NCBI GenBank assembly: GCA_949752795.1
Contig: OX457063.1
Coordinates: 65,805,783 to 65,869,782, forward strand
Length of the DNA: 64,000 nucleotides
DNA from: Hyperoodon ampullatus
Lineage: Eukaryota; Chordata; Mammalia; Artiodactyla; Ziphiidae
Direction of reading: 5' to 3'
Every line of letters starts with the position of its first letter. Positions within the stretch are counted from its first letter, which is position 1. The position numbers were made by a program, and so were the translations under genes. Below are positions 1-16,996 of the stretch, piece by piece. The notes under the pieces are model-generated. The model made no database searches and was not told the DNA's origin. It worked only from the letters and a program-made list of their open reading frames with translations.

Positions 1-76
1 CCTGGTCCAGCTAAACTGAACAGTAACTCTGTGGTGCCACAGCTACTTAACCCTCTACTGGGGACAGGTCTGCTTG
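1..76 (+). CDS. MBD5: MBD5 coding exon (partial at window edge)
   Basis: This is the 3' part of an internal coding exon of MBD5, a chromatin-associated methyl-CpG-binding-domain family protein. Reading from position 1 in frame gives 25 codons (PGPAKLNSNSVVPQLLNPLL and on) plus one extra base, so the exon ends after codon position 1. The donor is GTAAGT at 77-82. The frame joins exactly to the next exon at 1696, forming a glycine codon across the junction. The segment is low-complexity (Pro, Leu, Asn) and has no domain of its own. The exon start lies before the window. The assignment rests on the match of the whole spliced product to MBD5, not on this short piece alone. Confidence 0.9.
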
Positions 77-1928
<1,852 letters not shown>

Positions 1929-2129
1929 TAGTAGAAAACAATATTTACTACTTGTTTTACTTAATTGGGGGGGAAGAGACGAAAGAACGTAGTTATGTAC
2001 CTTTTCACCTTTACTTACTATTATTTCTCAATAATGAATATTGTTAAACATTCCAGTTTTTTGTGTGAAGCATTTTATTTTGTCTGAAGCATACGACTGG
2101 TCCTTTTGGAGCTGTTTGTTAGTGAAAAC

Positions 2130-2290
2130 TGATCATGTTACCCTGTTAAACCCTTTTGTGGTTTCCCATTGCTCCCATGATTAATATCCACATCCTTAAC
2201 ATGCTTACCCTGCCTCACTCTCCAGCCCCAGCTCTCACCACTCTCTCCCTGGCTTCAGCCACATGGTCTTCTTTTAGTTCTACAAACTGA
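2130..2290 (+). repeat. LINE2 fragment
   Basis: The run containing CCTTAACATGCTTACCCTGC, then a CTCTCCAGCC...CACCACTCTC stretch, follows the familiar 3' part of L2 on the + strand. It is diverged and has no open frame. Confidence 0.6.
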
Positions 2291-2329
2291 ATAAATTTGT
2301 GGTAGATTAAGGAGCTGGATGGAAAGAGT

Positions 2330-3410
2330 AACGCTAAATAAATACATGAAAAAAATATAGAAGATTTAAAAATAATCTTGGGGTAGAGAAGGCTCTTTCA
2401 GCAAGACACAAAACCAGGAAGTCAAAAAGAAAAGAGGTAACAGAATTGAATACATAAAACTTTAAAATCTGTTTGACCAAAGGTATTCTAAACAAAGTTC
2501 AAGACAGGTGGCAACCTGGCAGAAAATACTTGCATAATAATAGCAAATAATTGCCATTCATAATATTTTTAAAGCCCCTACAAATTAGGAAGAAAAAAGA
2601 TAATTGATTAGAAAAATAAGCAATAGAAATGAACAGACAATTCAGAGAAAATTAAATAATAATTAGTAATAAACATGAAAAGAATAATCAGAGTTATATA
2701 AATTACAACAGTACTATGTTCATCAGATTGATGATATCCCTTGCTGACAGAGGCGTGGGAAAATGGATTCTTTCAGATATATTGTTGGTCTGATTGTATG
2801 CTGATATAGTCCTTTTGGAGGGTAATTTGATAGTTCAGCAGTTAAAAAAAAAAAATATATATATATATATATTTACATATACATATATACACGTATATAC
2901 ACACACCTCCTTTGACCCAGAAGTTCAACTTTTATGTACTTATTTTAGAGAAATCTTCAAATGTGAACAAAAGGGCACAGTCTAGAATGTTCATCACAAC
3001 TTGATTTGTGGCGTCAAAAATTAGAAACCACTTAAGCAACCATCAGGAGGGAAATAGTAAAATATGTTATGCTATATCCGTCTATCTAGTAGTTTACAAG
3101 ATTAGGTAGATTTATATAATCTGATATACAAGATCCACAAGATTACGGAGCTCCAATACTGTAGTATTATAGAACAATACTAAAATACAATACCATTTAT
3201 GTGAAAGAAAGAAATAAGGCAGGAAGAAAGGAAGGAATGGAAGAAAGAAGGGAGACTAGATATACACCTACACACCTTAAGGTATTAAAAACAAGTCTGC
3301 AAGGATGCACTAGAACATTGATTACTTCTGAGAAAGAAATGGCATCAGAGTGGCATGCAAAAATACAGATTTGGATGGGGAAGTGATGAAAGCTTTTCTC
3401 TTTTTTGACA
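2330..3410 (+). repeat. Old LINE-1 3' end (L1M-like)
   Basis: The sequence follows the order of an old L1 ORF2 tail and 3' UTR: ACTTGCATAATAATAGCAAA, then a segment around TTTGACCCAGAAGTTCAACT, then the AACCACTTAAGCAACCATCA stretch. It is heavily mutated and interrupted by a microsatellite. Subfamily is not determined. Confidence 0.65.
2844..2906. repeat. Microsatellite: poly-A, (AT)n, mixed (AC/AT)n
   Basis: About 12 A's are followed by about 9 TA units and then mixed ACATAT/ACAC units. It lies inside the old L1 fragment. Confidence 0.9.
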
Positions 3411-5141
3411 ATGAGAAAATGTTCATATATGTCTTATATAATAAAAGAATTTAGAAGGAAAGAGGACGTGCTCAACCATATCACTGAGTAAATAGGTAGA
3501 TAAAGCCTGAAGGGACTCCATTAGATTTAGCAGTAAGAGCATCACCAGTGACTTGGTGGAATGCAGTTTTGGTGGAGTTGTGGGAGCAGGAACCAGACTG
3601 CAATGAATGTAAGGATGAGAAAAGAAAGAGTATGGATTACTCTTTCAAAAACTTAACTATGAAGAACATACGAGAAACAAGGTAGTGCCCCAAGGCAGGC
3701 GTAGGTTGAATGCAAACTTTTAAAATATGGAAGCCATGCACATAGGTGAATGCTAAAGGAAAGAGACAAAAAAAAGTGGAAGAGATTGAACATAAAGAAG
3801 AGAAGGGGTAACAGATAAGGCAAGATCCCTGAGGAGAGGCTTGGGATCCAGAGCATGAATGGAGGACGACTCTGAGAGAGTAGAAGGGGCTCCTCTTACA
3901 CTGGGAAGCAGGACAGGATCAGGGACACATATATTGCAGAGAAGTGTGTGCTGCCAGAAGGCAGGGAATAGCAGAGTATAAGAATTATGAGAATTCTTAA
4001 CCTGTGAACTTCATTATCTCTAAGTAAGGTCATTTACTAAGAATACTGTGGGATATGGTATAGCAGCTGGCTTGAGGAAGTAGATAAATATCTGAATAGT
4101 TGTGAGAGGGAGTGATACCTAACCAGAGAATCATAGGATTGATGGGAACGTAAGCCCCCAGCTGTGGTTGGAAGCCATAAGTTCCTGTGGATAGATACTC
4201 AGCATCCTCACTGTACATATAGATATATAAGGTAGGGAGTTAAATTGATCCAAGATTGGGATTTTATCTGATAGGTGTAGACAGGGGGAGAATGGCATGA
4301 GAGTAGTTATGTGCTGATAGATCCCAGGTTCTGGTTTAGTAGGAAAGGATATAAAGACAGGAAGAGAGTGATCACTGTGGGGGAAAAATCCTAAGTATCA
4401 AGGGTCTATAGCAGCAATTCTTAGCTGAGGTTGGTGAAATTAGAATAACCTGTGGACTTTTTCAAATTGTACTCATCATTCCTGTCCTGAGTATTGATAT
4501 TCTTCCCTGGTGGGCATTCCCTCCCTTCACCTCTTCCCAATTAAGCATCACCTCTGTAGCGAGCCATTGTCACTGTTGGCAGCATGGGGGTGTCCCTCAG
4601 GCAGTGGCCTGGTAAGGTTCAAGAGTAGGCATTACTACCCTATTTAAAGACTTCAAAAATTTAGTGTCATATCAGAAATAGTTTATTGTTAAGAAAAAGG
4701 TATATGTATTTTGTTTTGTTTTATCTTATATTGTATTTCACTTACATCAGTAGAAATATCAGTGAGTTAGAAATCATTTTTAAATCTGCTTTCCTTTTTA
4801 ATTTGAGCAGTGCTGGTGACAGACTTGTTTCTCTCTTTGAATTCCAAGTTGCAAAACCTGTAATGACACTAAAAACATGGAGTCATCACCTGGAAACATT
4901 TTGTATCCAACCACCTCAACTTTAATTTTCCTAGAGAGTGTTTAGTAATGATGATTTTTTAAAAAAATCTGTTACATGTTTTAATCAAAGAAACAGTACC
5001 CAAATATAATCAAGACATAAGCCTTTCTATACAGAGTGACTTTTAATTTCATTTTTGAGTCTTGTTCTTTCTTTATATTGCCTTCCTTGTTATATTTGTT
5101 TGTCTTCTGGTAAATCTTAAAATTATGGTCTTTCTCTTTAA

Positions 5142-6434
<1,293 letters not shown>

Positions 6435-6753
6435 TAACCTTTGTTCAGATATCAATTATTATTTTTTGTTATCATCACTTTGGATTCTTCATGACTCATT
6501 GAGGTCTCACAAACTTCTGGAGCATAAGATGAAGAGGGCATGGTTGTAGTCACCAAAATGTCGTATCATCAAGGGGTGAGTTGTGAAGCATTCGTAGATC
6601 CCACTAGGGCTCAGGGTGGCTCTAACCCAGGAACCAGATTTCCAGAATTCTGTTAACTTTGCCTTCCTTCCTTGCATGTACCTAATTCTTCATTCATACA
6701 CAGAGAATGAAGGCAAATGGCAATGATGGGAGAAAAAAAATATGGTGGTTGCT

Positions 6754-6827
6754 GGAAACCAGCAGTGTGGCAGAGGTAGGGGTCCTCCCAGGAAACCAGC
6801 AGTGTGGCAGAGGTAGGGGTCCTCCCA
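6754..6827. repeat. Perfect 37-bp tandem duplication
   Basis: Positions 6754-6790 and 6791-6827 are identical (each begins GGAAACCAGCAGTGTGGCAG). There are exactly two copies with no spacer and no mismatch, which suggests a recent slippage or duplication event. Confidence 0.97.
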
Positions 6828-9719
6828 GGCAGCAGGAAGTGCCAGGGGACTGCATCTCTCCCGTATGCTGATATGTGACACATAGAGCTGGCAAGAGGGT
6901 AAAATTGGGGTGGAGTTGCAGCCATTTCTGGAAGCAGCAGGTAACATCTGAGTTCAGAATGGAGTCTCCTTTCAGGAAACGTTCTGGGTCTTTATAACAT
7001 ATGGAAATGTTTAACCCCATAGTCTGGTTCTACTTAACACAATCTGATCACGTAAATTAAATGAAAACTTCTCCATGAAACTACCATTCAATTTAGAGGA
7101 AATTAGTAGGAGTCTTCTGAGCTTCTTTTTCCCCCTCACAATTGGTAGAATTGACTCACTAAGCAAGAAATATGCAGAATGTTTAAAGTAGATAGAAAAA
7201 TTTATATCCGAGCAGGAGGAGATAATAATGTACATTCCCCACATATGATGAAGAAACATGTAATTTTTCATCTCCTTAGGAAATAAAAATTCCTCTTACA
7301 GGTATATATTATTCTCTTAAAGAGTATATTGTATAAAGCTCTTTCAACTCTGCTCAAACCTCCACTGGCATTTAGGTTTCATGGCAAAGGAAACCAAAAG
7401 CATTCTTGCCAGCACAATAAAAAGATTGTCTTTCTCCAAATGACCAGGAGGTCCTTTAACCCGTCGCTTATAATGCCTAATATATACTTGTCAAGATACA
7501 CTCTGGACATAATGTTTCTACCTTTGATAAGAAAATGAATTCCATACTTCTATTCACAAAACATTTTATTCTCTAATCTCTCTGAGACCAGACAATCATT
7601 CTTTAGGTTGATAAACCTAAATATTTTTGACAGTTTATTCAAAATATAATTAGAAACAGCAAAACTGGGCTTTTATGATATAAACGGAACTGCTACACAT
7701 ACAAGATGTAGACATTAAACTGTTTTATAATCTCTGTGCAAATGAAACCAAGTCTTTTTTGTGTGCCATTTTACCAAAAAAAGCTTAACTAAGGAAAAGA
7801 TTATGGCCTCCCTTTCCTGGAAACATTCTTCCTGTCCTAAATGCCTTGTCTAAATATCTTTTTATGTCCTCAGGAGAATAAAGGCATGTACTTTCAACAC
7901 ATTTCACATTAAACAGTGGTCCTAATCTTCTACTTAGTCTGTGTTAGCAAATTCCTGAGATTTGAGTTCCTCACTGATGTTTAAGGAGATGCACTTTAAA
8001 AAAAAAAATCATTATCTAAGAGTCCAAGAAACATTTATTTTACTTTATTTAAATAATCAACTGATTTTCAGTCACTATAAAAGTGTTTCAAAAATCCAGA
8101 TTCTTCTTCTTTATTATAGACAATAGGTGGATTCCTAATAGAGAGCATAAAATTGTTTCTGTAAATTCAAATATCCCCCTTCCCATTGGCTGACATTGTA
8201 ATTTTGCATTCTCAAAACTTTGATATCATGATACACTAAAAATACTTCCGGTAAATCAGAAAAAGTAATTGAAAGCAAACATTTAGAGGTGAAAAACTGA
8301 AAATTTATAATAAAATATTAATGATAACACATGAAATATTTATCTGTCATTAAAAAGCAAGGTATAAGAGCCTTAAAAGCTCTAGGGCACTTAACATTTT
8401 AAAAAACCTCTGGTCTTTTCAGGACCTACCTCACTTTTGCACATAAAAAAACAAAGTGCCATTTCACAAACCCTTTTTTCCCCCTATAGTTCACCAAACA
8501 AAGGAAGGACTTCCTCATACCTTATTTAATGATGCCCAGCTAGCCATACCCTGTTCTCAGTTGATAATACCAAGAAAGGTGAAATTTCAAACACAGATCT
8601 CTCTGACTTCAAGCCACATGTCCTCTGCCTGATGTCTTGGTGATCCTGGTCCACCTAGAAAAGATTAAACTATGGTTAATATCTGTGTAAGACAAAGCAT
8701 GATCTATTTGAAAAGATCTCCTGTAAAACATGTTTTACAGTAAAATTGGTTTAAAATTGTGAACCAATTATGATGTAAATTTCATTTACATAGAACTCCT
8801 TAGTCCTCACAATTTTGGATAAAGTCTTTCGCGTTTATAACTAGACTTCTGCTTTTAGAAAGGTAAGCAGTGTATTAGGTTTCCTTCCATATACTGCCTG
8901 ACATTTTAATGAAGTCAAGAGAGGAAGACAGAGACTGACTTCATAAACCATTTGTTTATTATAGTAAAATCTTATTAATTCCGTCTTGCTGATGTGGAAT
9001 GTGGGACTATTTCCCCCAGTATGTGTCTCTGTAGTATCTCAGAAGAAAAGGTTCGCTAAACAGTTTTCTTACACATGATTATTTAAAACCTTCTTAGCCT
9101 CTCAGATTTTCATACTAGTATTTCTGTGTCCACCCAAGTATGTAACTTAATCCAAGATCCTGTCAGACCCCACAGATAAAATCTGTGTTAACTCAAGTTT
9201 TAGAATAGATTTATTATCTTACCTCCTCCCATCCCTCACATCTCACAAACTTATCATTTGTTTTCTGTTACAATCTTTGTTCTCAGCAAGTCACTTCAAA
9301 TCTTTTTTGGAAGCAGGCAACGTAGAAAAAATAATAATAATTAATGAACACGATTGCAGGTTACTAGTTCAGAGCAAGCCAGGCACCTCTCATGTTTTCA
9401 AGTTGCATGAGTGGTCTCTGGACTGAGAGGTCAGGGCTGTGATTGGAGCAGGCGCTGAGATCTCCAAGTTGTCCATAACCTGATACTTTAGCCAACTGTT
9501 TGTCATGATAGTAAATGACTTGGTCAGCTTATGATTTTAGAAAGACATTTTTAATCTTCCGTGGGGTGTTAAATGTAGCAGAATTACTAATAATGCATTA
9601 GAAATGTCCTGCAATTTCTGAGATTCCTTTCTAAGAGGTATGATTTCCAAATATCAAATACTGTGTGAACGCAATCCTCGGAGAACTAGAGAGAAAGCCA
9701 GGTGTGGCAAAAAGAGGCC

Positions 9720-9935
9720 TGGGCTTCGGGCATTCTTGTGTGAGCTTAAACACACCTCTGCCAGTTACCTAAATGGTCCTGAATAGGTATATTAATCTCC
9801 AGAGCTGAAATCTCACTGCTCAAGTGGGAATATTAATTCCTACTCAGAATGATGTTTAAGAATTAAATGCATTACCATAAATAGATGGTACACAAAAGAG
9901 GCTCAGTAAAAGTTAGCCTCCTCCTCTCTGTGGTC
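9720..9935 (+). repeat. MIR SINE
   Basis: The order of a mammalian-wide MIR is visible: CTCTGCCAGTTACCTAAATG, a CCTGAATAGG stretch, AATATTAATTCCTACTCAGA, then TTAAGAATTAAATGCATTAC and the TAAAAGTTAGCC tail. It is diverged. Confidence 0.65.
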
Positions 9936-12714
9936 TATATTAAACAACCTTATGTATATGTGCTGTCGAAGCAAGCACTGTATTAAACAACCTTAGGAAT
10001 TTGGATTCCACCATTATAGAATTGTGGTCATTTGACCTTCATTATTGTTTACCTATGCATTATCTGTGTAAAAAGGGCTTACTAACCAGGTTGGGGGTGA
10101 AAGGATAATAATAACATATTTAATGAATGAAATAGTTTATAACTATTTTTTATGAACCTCAGGACGTTGCATACAAATTGGCATATCTGATTATAAATTA
10201 CTATTAGCTGTTCATTTTAAGCAGGAGTTCTGCTTGGAAGCATTTTAAAGCACTTAGTTTGTTGAGTGAACTTGAAAGTCCCCCTGTCCTCAATGTTTCT
10301 AAACACTATAAACTCAGACTTTCTGCCTCTACCTTCCTACCCCCCAAAACACTCAACAATATTACTTAGTAGAGATTTTTAACAGTCTGTGAAAAGTTGC
10401 ACTGAATCACCCCTATATAATACTGTCCCAATATTGAAGCTATGTGACAGCACCGAAGGATGTTATGTGCCTTATATAATACCATTCAGGAAGTGGTATC
10501 TCCTTACTAATTCATTTTTTCCTTTGACTATCAGTTTGTAACGAAGTACATTCTAGAAGATATTTATACTTTTTCTAAAGAAGTGGTACAAGCTTCTATC
10601 TGAGCCATGAACCCTTTATAGTTTCAGATTTAGTGGCCAAGAATAAGACCTCAGTGCTTAGTCATGGCTGGAGAAATGTACTGCCAGATCTTGGCACAGT
10701 ATTAAGGAATTCTTGGAAAGGAAAATGGCTTCCACTGGCGTTATACCTATACACTATGATGTACAAACATTTTACGCCTGTGCAACTATGGGGGGTGATG
10801 GTTATCTTTATGTATTTATTTCAATAACTATTTTAAAACAGGAAAAAATGCTCTTTTTTTCTAAGATATATTTTGTAATTATCATCCGCCATCTTTGATC
10901 TTACATTAACTAGCCTAAAAGGATTGACTATCAAGTAATAATCAAAAAATAAAATTCCTATTTTTTTCTGAGTAGATTATTTTTACTCTTTTTGCACACT
11001 GTCCCATTGGTCTTCATATTTAATTGTTACATTCGATGTGTGTTCTGACTCAAGCCAAATTTAGGAAAGAATTTATTTCTATATTGGCACCAAAATGCTT
11101 CCTTTCAGTGAAATGTTTGTTGTTGTTGGACAGGTAGAGACATCTCCTGATTACCCAGAAGAGTTCTACATGTTGGTTCAACATCACCTGGTTAAATGAA
11201 GACATTTTTAAAAGCAATGGGCAGGGTGCTCATTCTCTAGACTCACAATTTGACTTTTTTCCACATGGTTATATTTGACAGGTAGAGATTAAAGTAGCTC
11301 TCTGAATGGTTGTTCAAAACAGAAAGAACTCATCATTATTAAAACTCATGCCAAATTTTTTTTGAGACAATCACCTTCTGTATGTCAGTTCAGTATCACA
11401 TGCACTCACGTTTTGATGGTATGGAGCAAAACCAGAGATAGCTTACAGTGGCATTCTGGGGATGTGTAACTTAAGAAATTGAGCCTGGGAACTAAATTTG
11501 GGAGGTATGCCCTCCTGTGAGGTTTAAACACTGTTACTTTGAAGAACATTCTTTCTGGGCTTGATTATCAGTGTTAACTATTTATATTCTTTGGTACTAT
11601 CATTCTCTGTTGAAAGTGTTCTTTGTGTATTCCCTTTGCCTTATATATTTTCTTAACCACTTCTGGAAATGAATTATTTTCTCTATACCCAATCAATATC
11701 CACAATATTTGGGCTGCATTTTGGCTGGTGGGGTGGCTGGGGCAATCAATGCTCTGTAGCAACAGAATCTTTTTGAAAAAGGAGCAAAATAGTTTTTGAA
11801 AAGGAATAAGCAAGATAAAATCCAGGCATACAAAGTCAGTGCCTGATCAAAATTTGAAAGGTAATAAAAATGAAAAACTAGGCAACACCAAAAATATGAA
11901 TATTAGGGAAAAGACTAAACTGAGTACAAAGCTTAGGTAAACTTTAGTAAATTGTGGAATACCATGAACTTTTTTTTTTTCTGAGAAAGATTAAAGAGGA
12001 AAAGGAGGACTGTCTCCATTCATAGATAACTGAGACCAAGCACAGAGTTCTTGAGCTTGTTAATACAGGTGTCATATGGTTAGTAGCAAATGAAATCTCA
12101 GGTATGAGGCAAATACATGCTTCTGTTATATGGACTTTTAAACAGTGTATCCTTAGAAGTACAAGTTTATTCAAAACATTTAATTCTATATGTCATATGG
12201 ATCTATATGAAATGTATTGTCATACTTAGAATAGATTTACTCTGGTCCTATAGTATAGTTCTCTAGTACTTAAAAACGCTGCTATCTGAACTGAAGAGGA
12301 AAGGAAGCCAAGAAAAAGCCTCAGATAGTGCCACTGACTAAAACTGTAATAATGTGGATTTGCTTAATCCCTTTGAAAAAAATTGTGGTTCACTTTATGG
12401 ATTTTTCCTTAAGTACTATTGTTGGAAAATTAGATTCATCCTTTCTGTCACAGGTGAGTCAACTTTTTACCCCCAAATTATTTGTTTACCATTAATTCCC
12501 ATACTTGCAAAACTGTTGAAATATTGCACTTAAGTTAGCAAGACATTTTTAGCTTGAAGATTAAAATAGTTACTATGAAAATAGTTATTATTTAATAAAT
12601 ATTTGAAAACAACAAACCTAATAAATGCCTCCTATTTGCTTATTGCTTCAGAACTGCATTTCCCAGACTTCAGCTCAAGTCACGTTACCTGTACTATTAG
12701 TTAAAATTTTTCTT

Positions 12715-12810
12715 TAAATTCATTTACTCATTTATTTATTCATTCAACAAATATTTTTGGCACGTATTATGTAGGCACTATTCAAGCCACTTTAAAAATA
12801 ACTTCTAGTC
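12715..12810 (-). repeat. LINE2 3' end
   Basis: TTTATTCATTCAACAAATAT followed by a tract like TTATGTAGGCACTATTCAAG is the reverse-strand L2 3' end pattern. Confidence 0.6.
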
Positions 12811-14769
12811 TTATTCTAAGACATATGTGAAATCATAGGTATAATGTTTTCATATTTTTCTAATATAAATTTATATGGATATATAACTATTAAAAATGAT
12901 TAAAGGTCTGTCCATCTTCCACCTAAAACAATTTCACATGCCACCGGTGGCACTTTGGGAAAGACTGTTTTGGTGTTTATAAAGCACCTTCCTATTTTTA
13001 ATCTTTTTAGACCCTCTCCATAAAGATGCACACAATTATGCATAATAATTAATGCAAAATAATTATAATGCAAAATAATGCTCAGGGAAGTGGCATTCCT
13101 AAGGGCACAAGTCACAAGCAGTTAAACCAGGCCCCAACCCTGGTCTCCTAACTCTAAGCTTAGTACTCTTTGCATGATACCATTCCCCCAACAACAGGAG
13201 CTGATGACACTGTAGAAATGGGATGGGAAGTGAAGAATGAAAAAGGGTGATTGAGGTCAGCTGTTTTATCTCTGTTAATGAAATCTGTGACATGGCTCTG
13301 CTCTATCCTTTGACCTTTGTGTGACAGCTTTGCCTCAGCACTAAGTACCAGCAAAGTAATCACCAAGAGATTTAATCCTGTTATCAGAGATTAAAACCTG
13401 CGGGGGATTTTGACATCTTCTCTAGTTAACTGGCTCTATTCAAAAGTGATCTAGGATCTTTGGTCCACGTTCTTCTAATACATACTATACCTCGCTTTCA
13501 GAGGGTCACTTTGGCTCTCTGAAACGTTTGTGTCTCCTTTTGTCATAGACTTACTTCTGAGATACATTACATGCTACTGTGCTGACCCCAGATCAAACTT
13601 AATTAAATTACCAAATGTTTAATACGTGCCTTTTGAACAGAATAAGCAACCAGAGCTTCAGACTTGTTCAGAAAACTCAAACTTCCACCATATAATAATG
13701 TCTGGCTCTATGGGTATGTTTCTAACCCTATGGAACAGACTACAGGACTATTTATGTCAAAGAATTATTATATCTAAAGAATCTGAATGAATGAAAGAAG
13801 GGATTTAGGATTCAACATATGTGTATATTGATACATGAGGTAATATATGTACTATAAATACATATAAGTTCTGGATATCTTTTTTCTAATTCTAGAATGA
13901 CATATGTGCAGAGTTATACCATGGTAGCCATTACTGTTAGCATCATCACTGTTAGAATGAGAATATGTTGGCAGATTATTGGTAAAGATACATGATAAAG
14001 TTCTCCCCCAATTTCTCACCAAGATAGGAATCAACTTTTGGAGCTTCTGCCTTTTGCATATACAAGAATATAAGATTATGAAATTACAGATTAAAATAGT
14101 GTCTTAAATTACTTGCTCCTTCAGTGTAAGTTTTATTTTAAAATATGTATGTGTTTAATCTTTTTAATGTTATATTTATGTATTTGATTCCCAGTACTTT
14201 CTTCATTTACAAGTTAGCTAAGTAATTTATGAGGGAGTATTCATTAAATCATTAAATATGATTTCTATTTGACCAGAGATGGAATTTATTTTGTTGTTCC
14301 CTGATACCTTTGGTGGGGGGGAGTTATCTTTAAAGACTTTCTTGAATATTGTGTAAGTAGATGAATATTTCCTCAAAAAAAACACACCCACTTCTTGTAT
14401 TATATTTCATAATACAGAAGAGCACTAAAATTGTGAAACCAAATAAACTAAACATTTACTTGTGGATATGTATGATCTTGTCATCTCAGAAATACAGAGT
14501 GATGTGTGTCTTATATTTAGTTTCAGAAAGCACCATCATTGCTTTCTCTTTCAAGGTCACTGAATCCTTTATAAATAATGTAATTTATTATGAGCTACCA
14601 TAGAACCTTAGAGGCATATTTAAATGAAGAAATCATGGTAGAGAATTAGTTCAAAAAAATGACCAGAAGATTATCCAAGCATAAAAAAATTTTTGAAGAT
14701 AAGTTTGAGCAAGTATCATCTAAGTATCTATAAAACTATAATTGGATTTAAAATAATTTGACCTAATTT

Positions 14770-14862
14770 TTTGAGTATATGTGTATATACATATATACCT
14801 ACATGTGTATATATATTTATATATATACCTATATATATTATGTATATTTCAATGTATATTAG
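14770..14862. repeat. AT-rich (TATA/TGTA) microsatellite
   Basis: An imperfect run of TATATG, TATACA and TATATA units. The open frame across it is simple-sequence only. Confidence 0.8.
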
Positions 14863-16089
14863 AGTTGGTGTGGTGGAGAGAGGTTGCTTTGGAGTCAGAT
14901 CTGAGTTTCAGTGCTGGCCATGTTGCTTAAACTCACTTAGTCCCATCTGTAATATGACAAAACAATACTAGTGTGCAGTATGACCACATTAAATAATAAA
15001 ACAGTACCTTCTACATAATAAATGCACAAGAAATACTTTTAGTGCCCCTTATTTCTTAATTAAAAACAAAAATAGATGATTTGTTTTAAAGTAGTTCAAC
15101 CTAACTTAGTTTTTAAAATTAAGACCAATTGGGTAAGTTTTCACTGTGATGTGTTGCTTTGTTTCACTGTGAATCTGCTTTCTGTTGCCTGCATCAATCC
15201 CTGCTGAGACCTCTCACTACACCAGTTTGTGTCTAATAGAAGTTTATGTTATAGAAGAGCTTTCTGCTTGCTGCCAAGAAAATAATTTAAATATAAGCAG
15301 AATTAGCTATAAATTACATAAATGTAATGTGTGAAATATCTTTCATACTTTCTTTGTGTGAGTGAATGCAAGATAGAACCTCGTTTCTAATGTGAAATGT
15401 GAAAAGGTATCCAGGCACCTTTTTTTAAAAAACAACACATGGATATATTCATCTTACTTAAGCTTTTCCAGTCATCCCAATAAGACATTTCATCACTCCT
15501 GTAGAATTGTTAGTGGAACAAAGTTCTCTCTTGTTCTGGCACAATAGATTAGGTATCCCCAATGAACGTGTGTATATAAGACATTTGGATCCTTTGGGAC
15601 AAAATACAGAAGTCATGAAAAGGAAAATGTTTCCATTATTTGACTGTTTTTCTCATTGAATAATTAGAAATGCTTGTTTTCAGACTTGATAATGGAGACC
15701 CTTTGTTAATCATTACTGTGTACTAGATTTGAAGGGGTCAAAGAAAAATTACTTATGAATGGTGTTCATGAGTCAGGAAGATTTAAAGACAAAAGTTAAT
15801 CATTTCCTTGCTTATTAGTGTAAATTTTCTTACCCACTAGGCGTTTTGGCAACCTCTGAATTTTTATACAAAAGTAGTGTAGGGGTGAGGGAGAAACTGG
15901 GTAAAGGGATGGTGGGGGACTTACTTTGAAGCTATATTTACACAGCAAGCAGTACTGTTTCTACTTAGATTGTGTTTAAGATCAAGAAAAGTAGCAGTGT
16001 TTTTCTAAATGTGTTTTTATTCACATACAACATTTCCTATTTATTAATTGCTTTTCTTAGGAGAAGTGGCTTCAAGAACCATGATAGAG

Positions 16090-16330
16090 TTTATAAGGGG
16101 CAGGTGGCAAAGGCTGCACCTCCCCTTCCCCACTAATCCCCCAGCCACCATTTAGTGGCACGCTGCGATGAGATAGCAGACGTCACATAACCTAGGCTGG
16201 CGGGGGAAAGCAGGACAGGGGAGAGGACACGCCCATCAGGTGTAGCAACACCCTCTTCCCACATCATTAAGGAGTACGTGCAGCTTAGTGCCCCACTCGT
16301 TCTCTGGCCTCTGCAGAGCCTAACGCATAC
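16090..16330. promoter_or_regulatory. GC-rich intronic patch with CRE-like and KLF/Sp-like motifs
   Basis: About 240 bases are clearly richer in G and C than the surrounding intron. They contain GACGTCAC (16179-16186), close to a cAMP response element, and CACGCCC (16228-16234), a KLF/Sp-type motif. The patch sits about 600 bases before the next MBD5 exon. A role as an enhancer or internal promoter is inference only. Confidence 0.3.
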
Positions 16331-16359
16331 TGAGTAACACTAGCTGCTCTCTGCTTAGC

Positions 16360-16560
16360 TAAGTGTTCAGCGTGACTTGTTGCATTTTAATTCTCACAGC
16401 GATTCTAGCAGGAAGGTAGGTATTATTGTCCTCATTTTAAAGAGGAGGAAACTGAGGCTCAGGAAATTTAAGTGTTTTATTCATGCTAGAAAGTGAGGAG
16501 GTTGGATTCAGACTTCCATCTGCTGGCTCCAAAGTCCACCCCCTTCACTAACCACCGCTC
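16360..16560 (-). repeat. MIR SINE, reverse strand
   Basis: The TATTATTGTCCTCATTTTAA ... GAGGAAACTGAGGCTCAGGA signature of a reverse-strand MIR is clear. Confidence 0.75.
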
Positions 16561-16873
16561 TTGTTCATCCCTAATGGAATACAGCTTTGCTGAGCATCAG
16601 GCAGTGCAGAAAGCAAACCAGGATCTCTTGTTTATATGATTTTGTGAAATGAAGGTTATTTAAATTCCAAGTTCTGCCCTTAAAACATTATTTTGAAAAT
16701 GTTGACACTTTTGAAATCCAGTCTTTCATTTCCCCTGATGTTGCAGCCTGGGAGCCGCAGAATCAACCTCTGCTGGAGTGAGGACAGAGCATTTGACAGG
16801 GCAGTGAGAGTTAAGCCTCCCTTCCCCCAGTGCAGCACCTGCTTGTACAGCAGGAAAATAAACACACTGTTAA

Positions 16874-16996
<123 letters not shown>

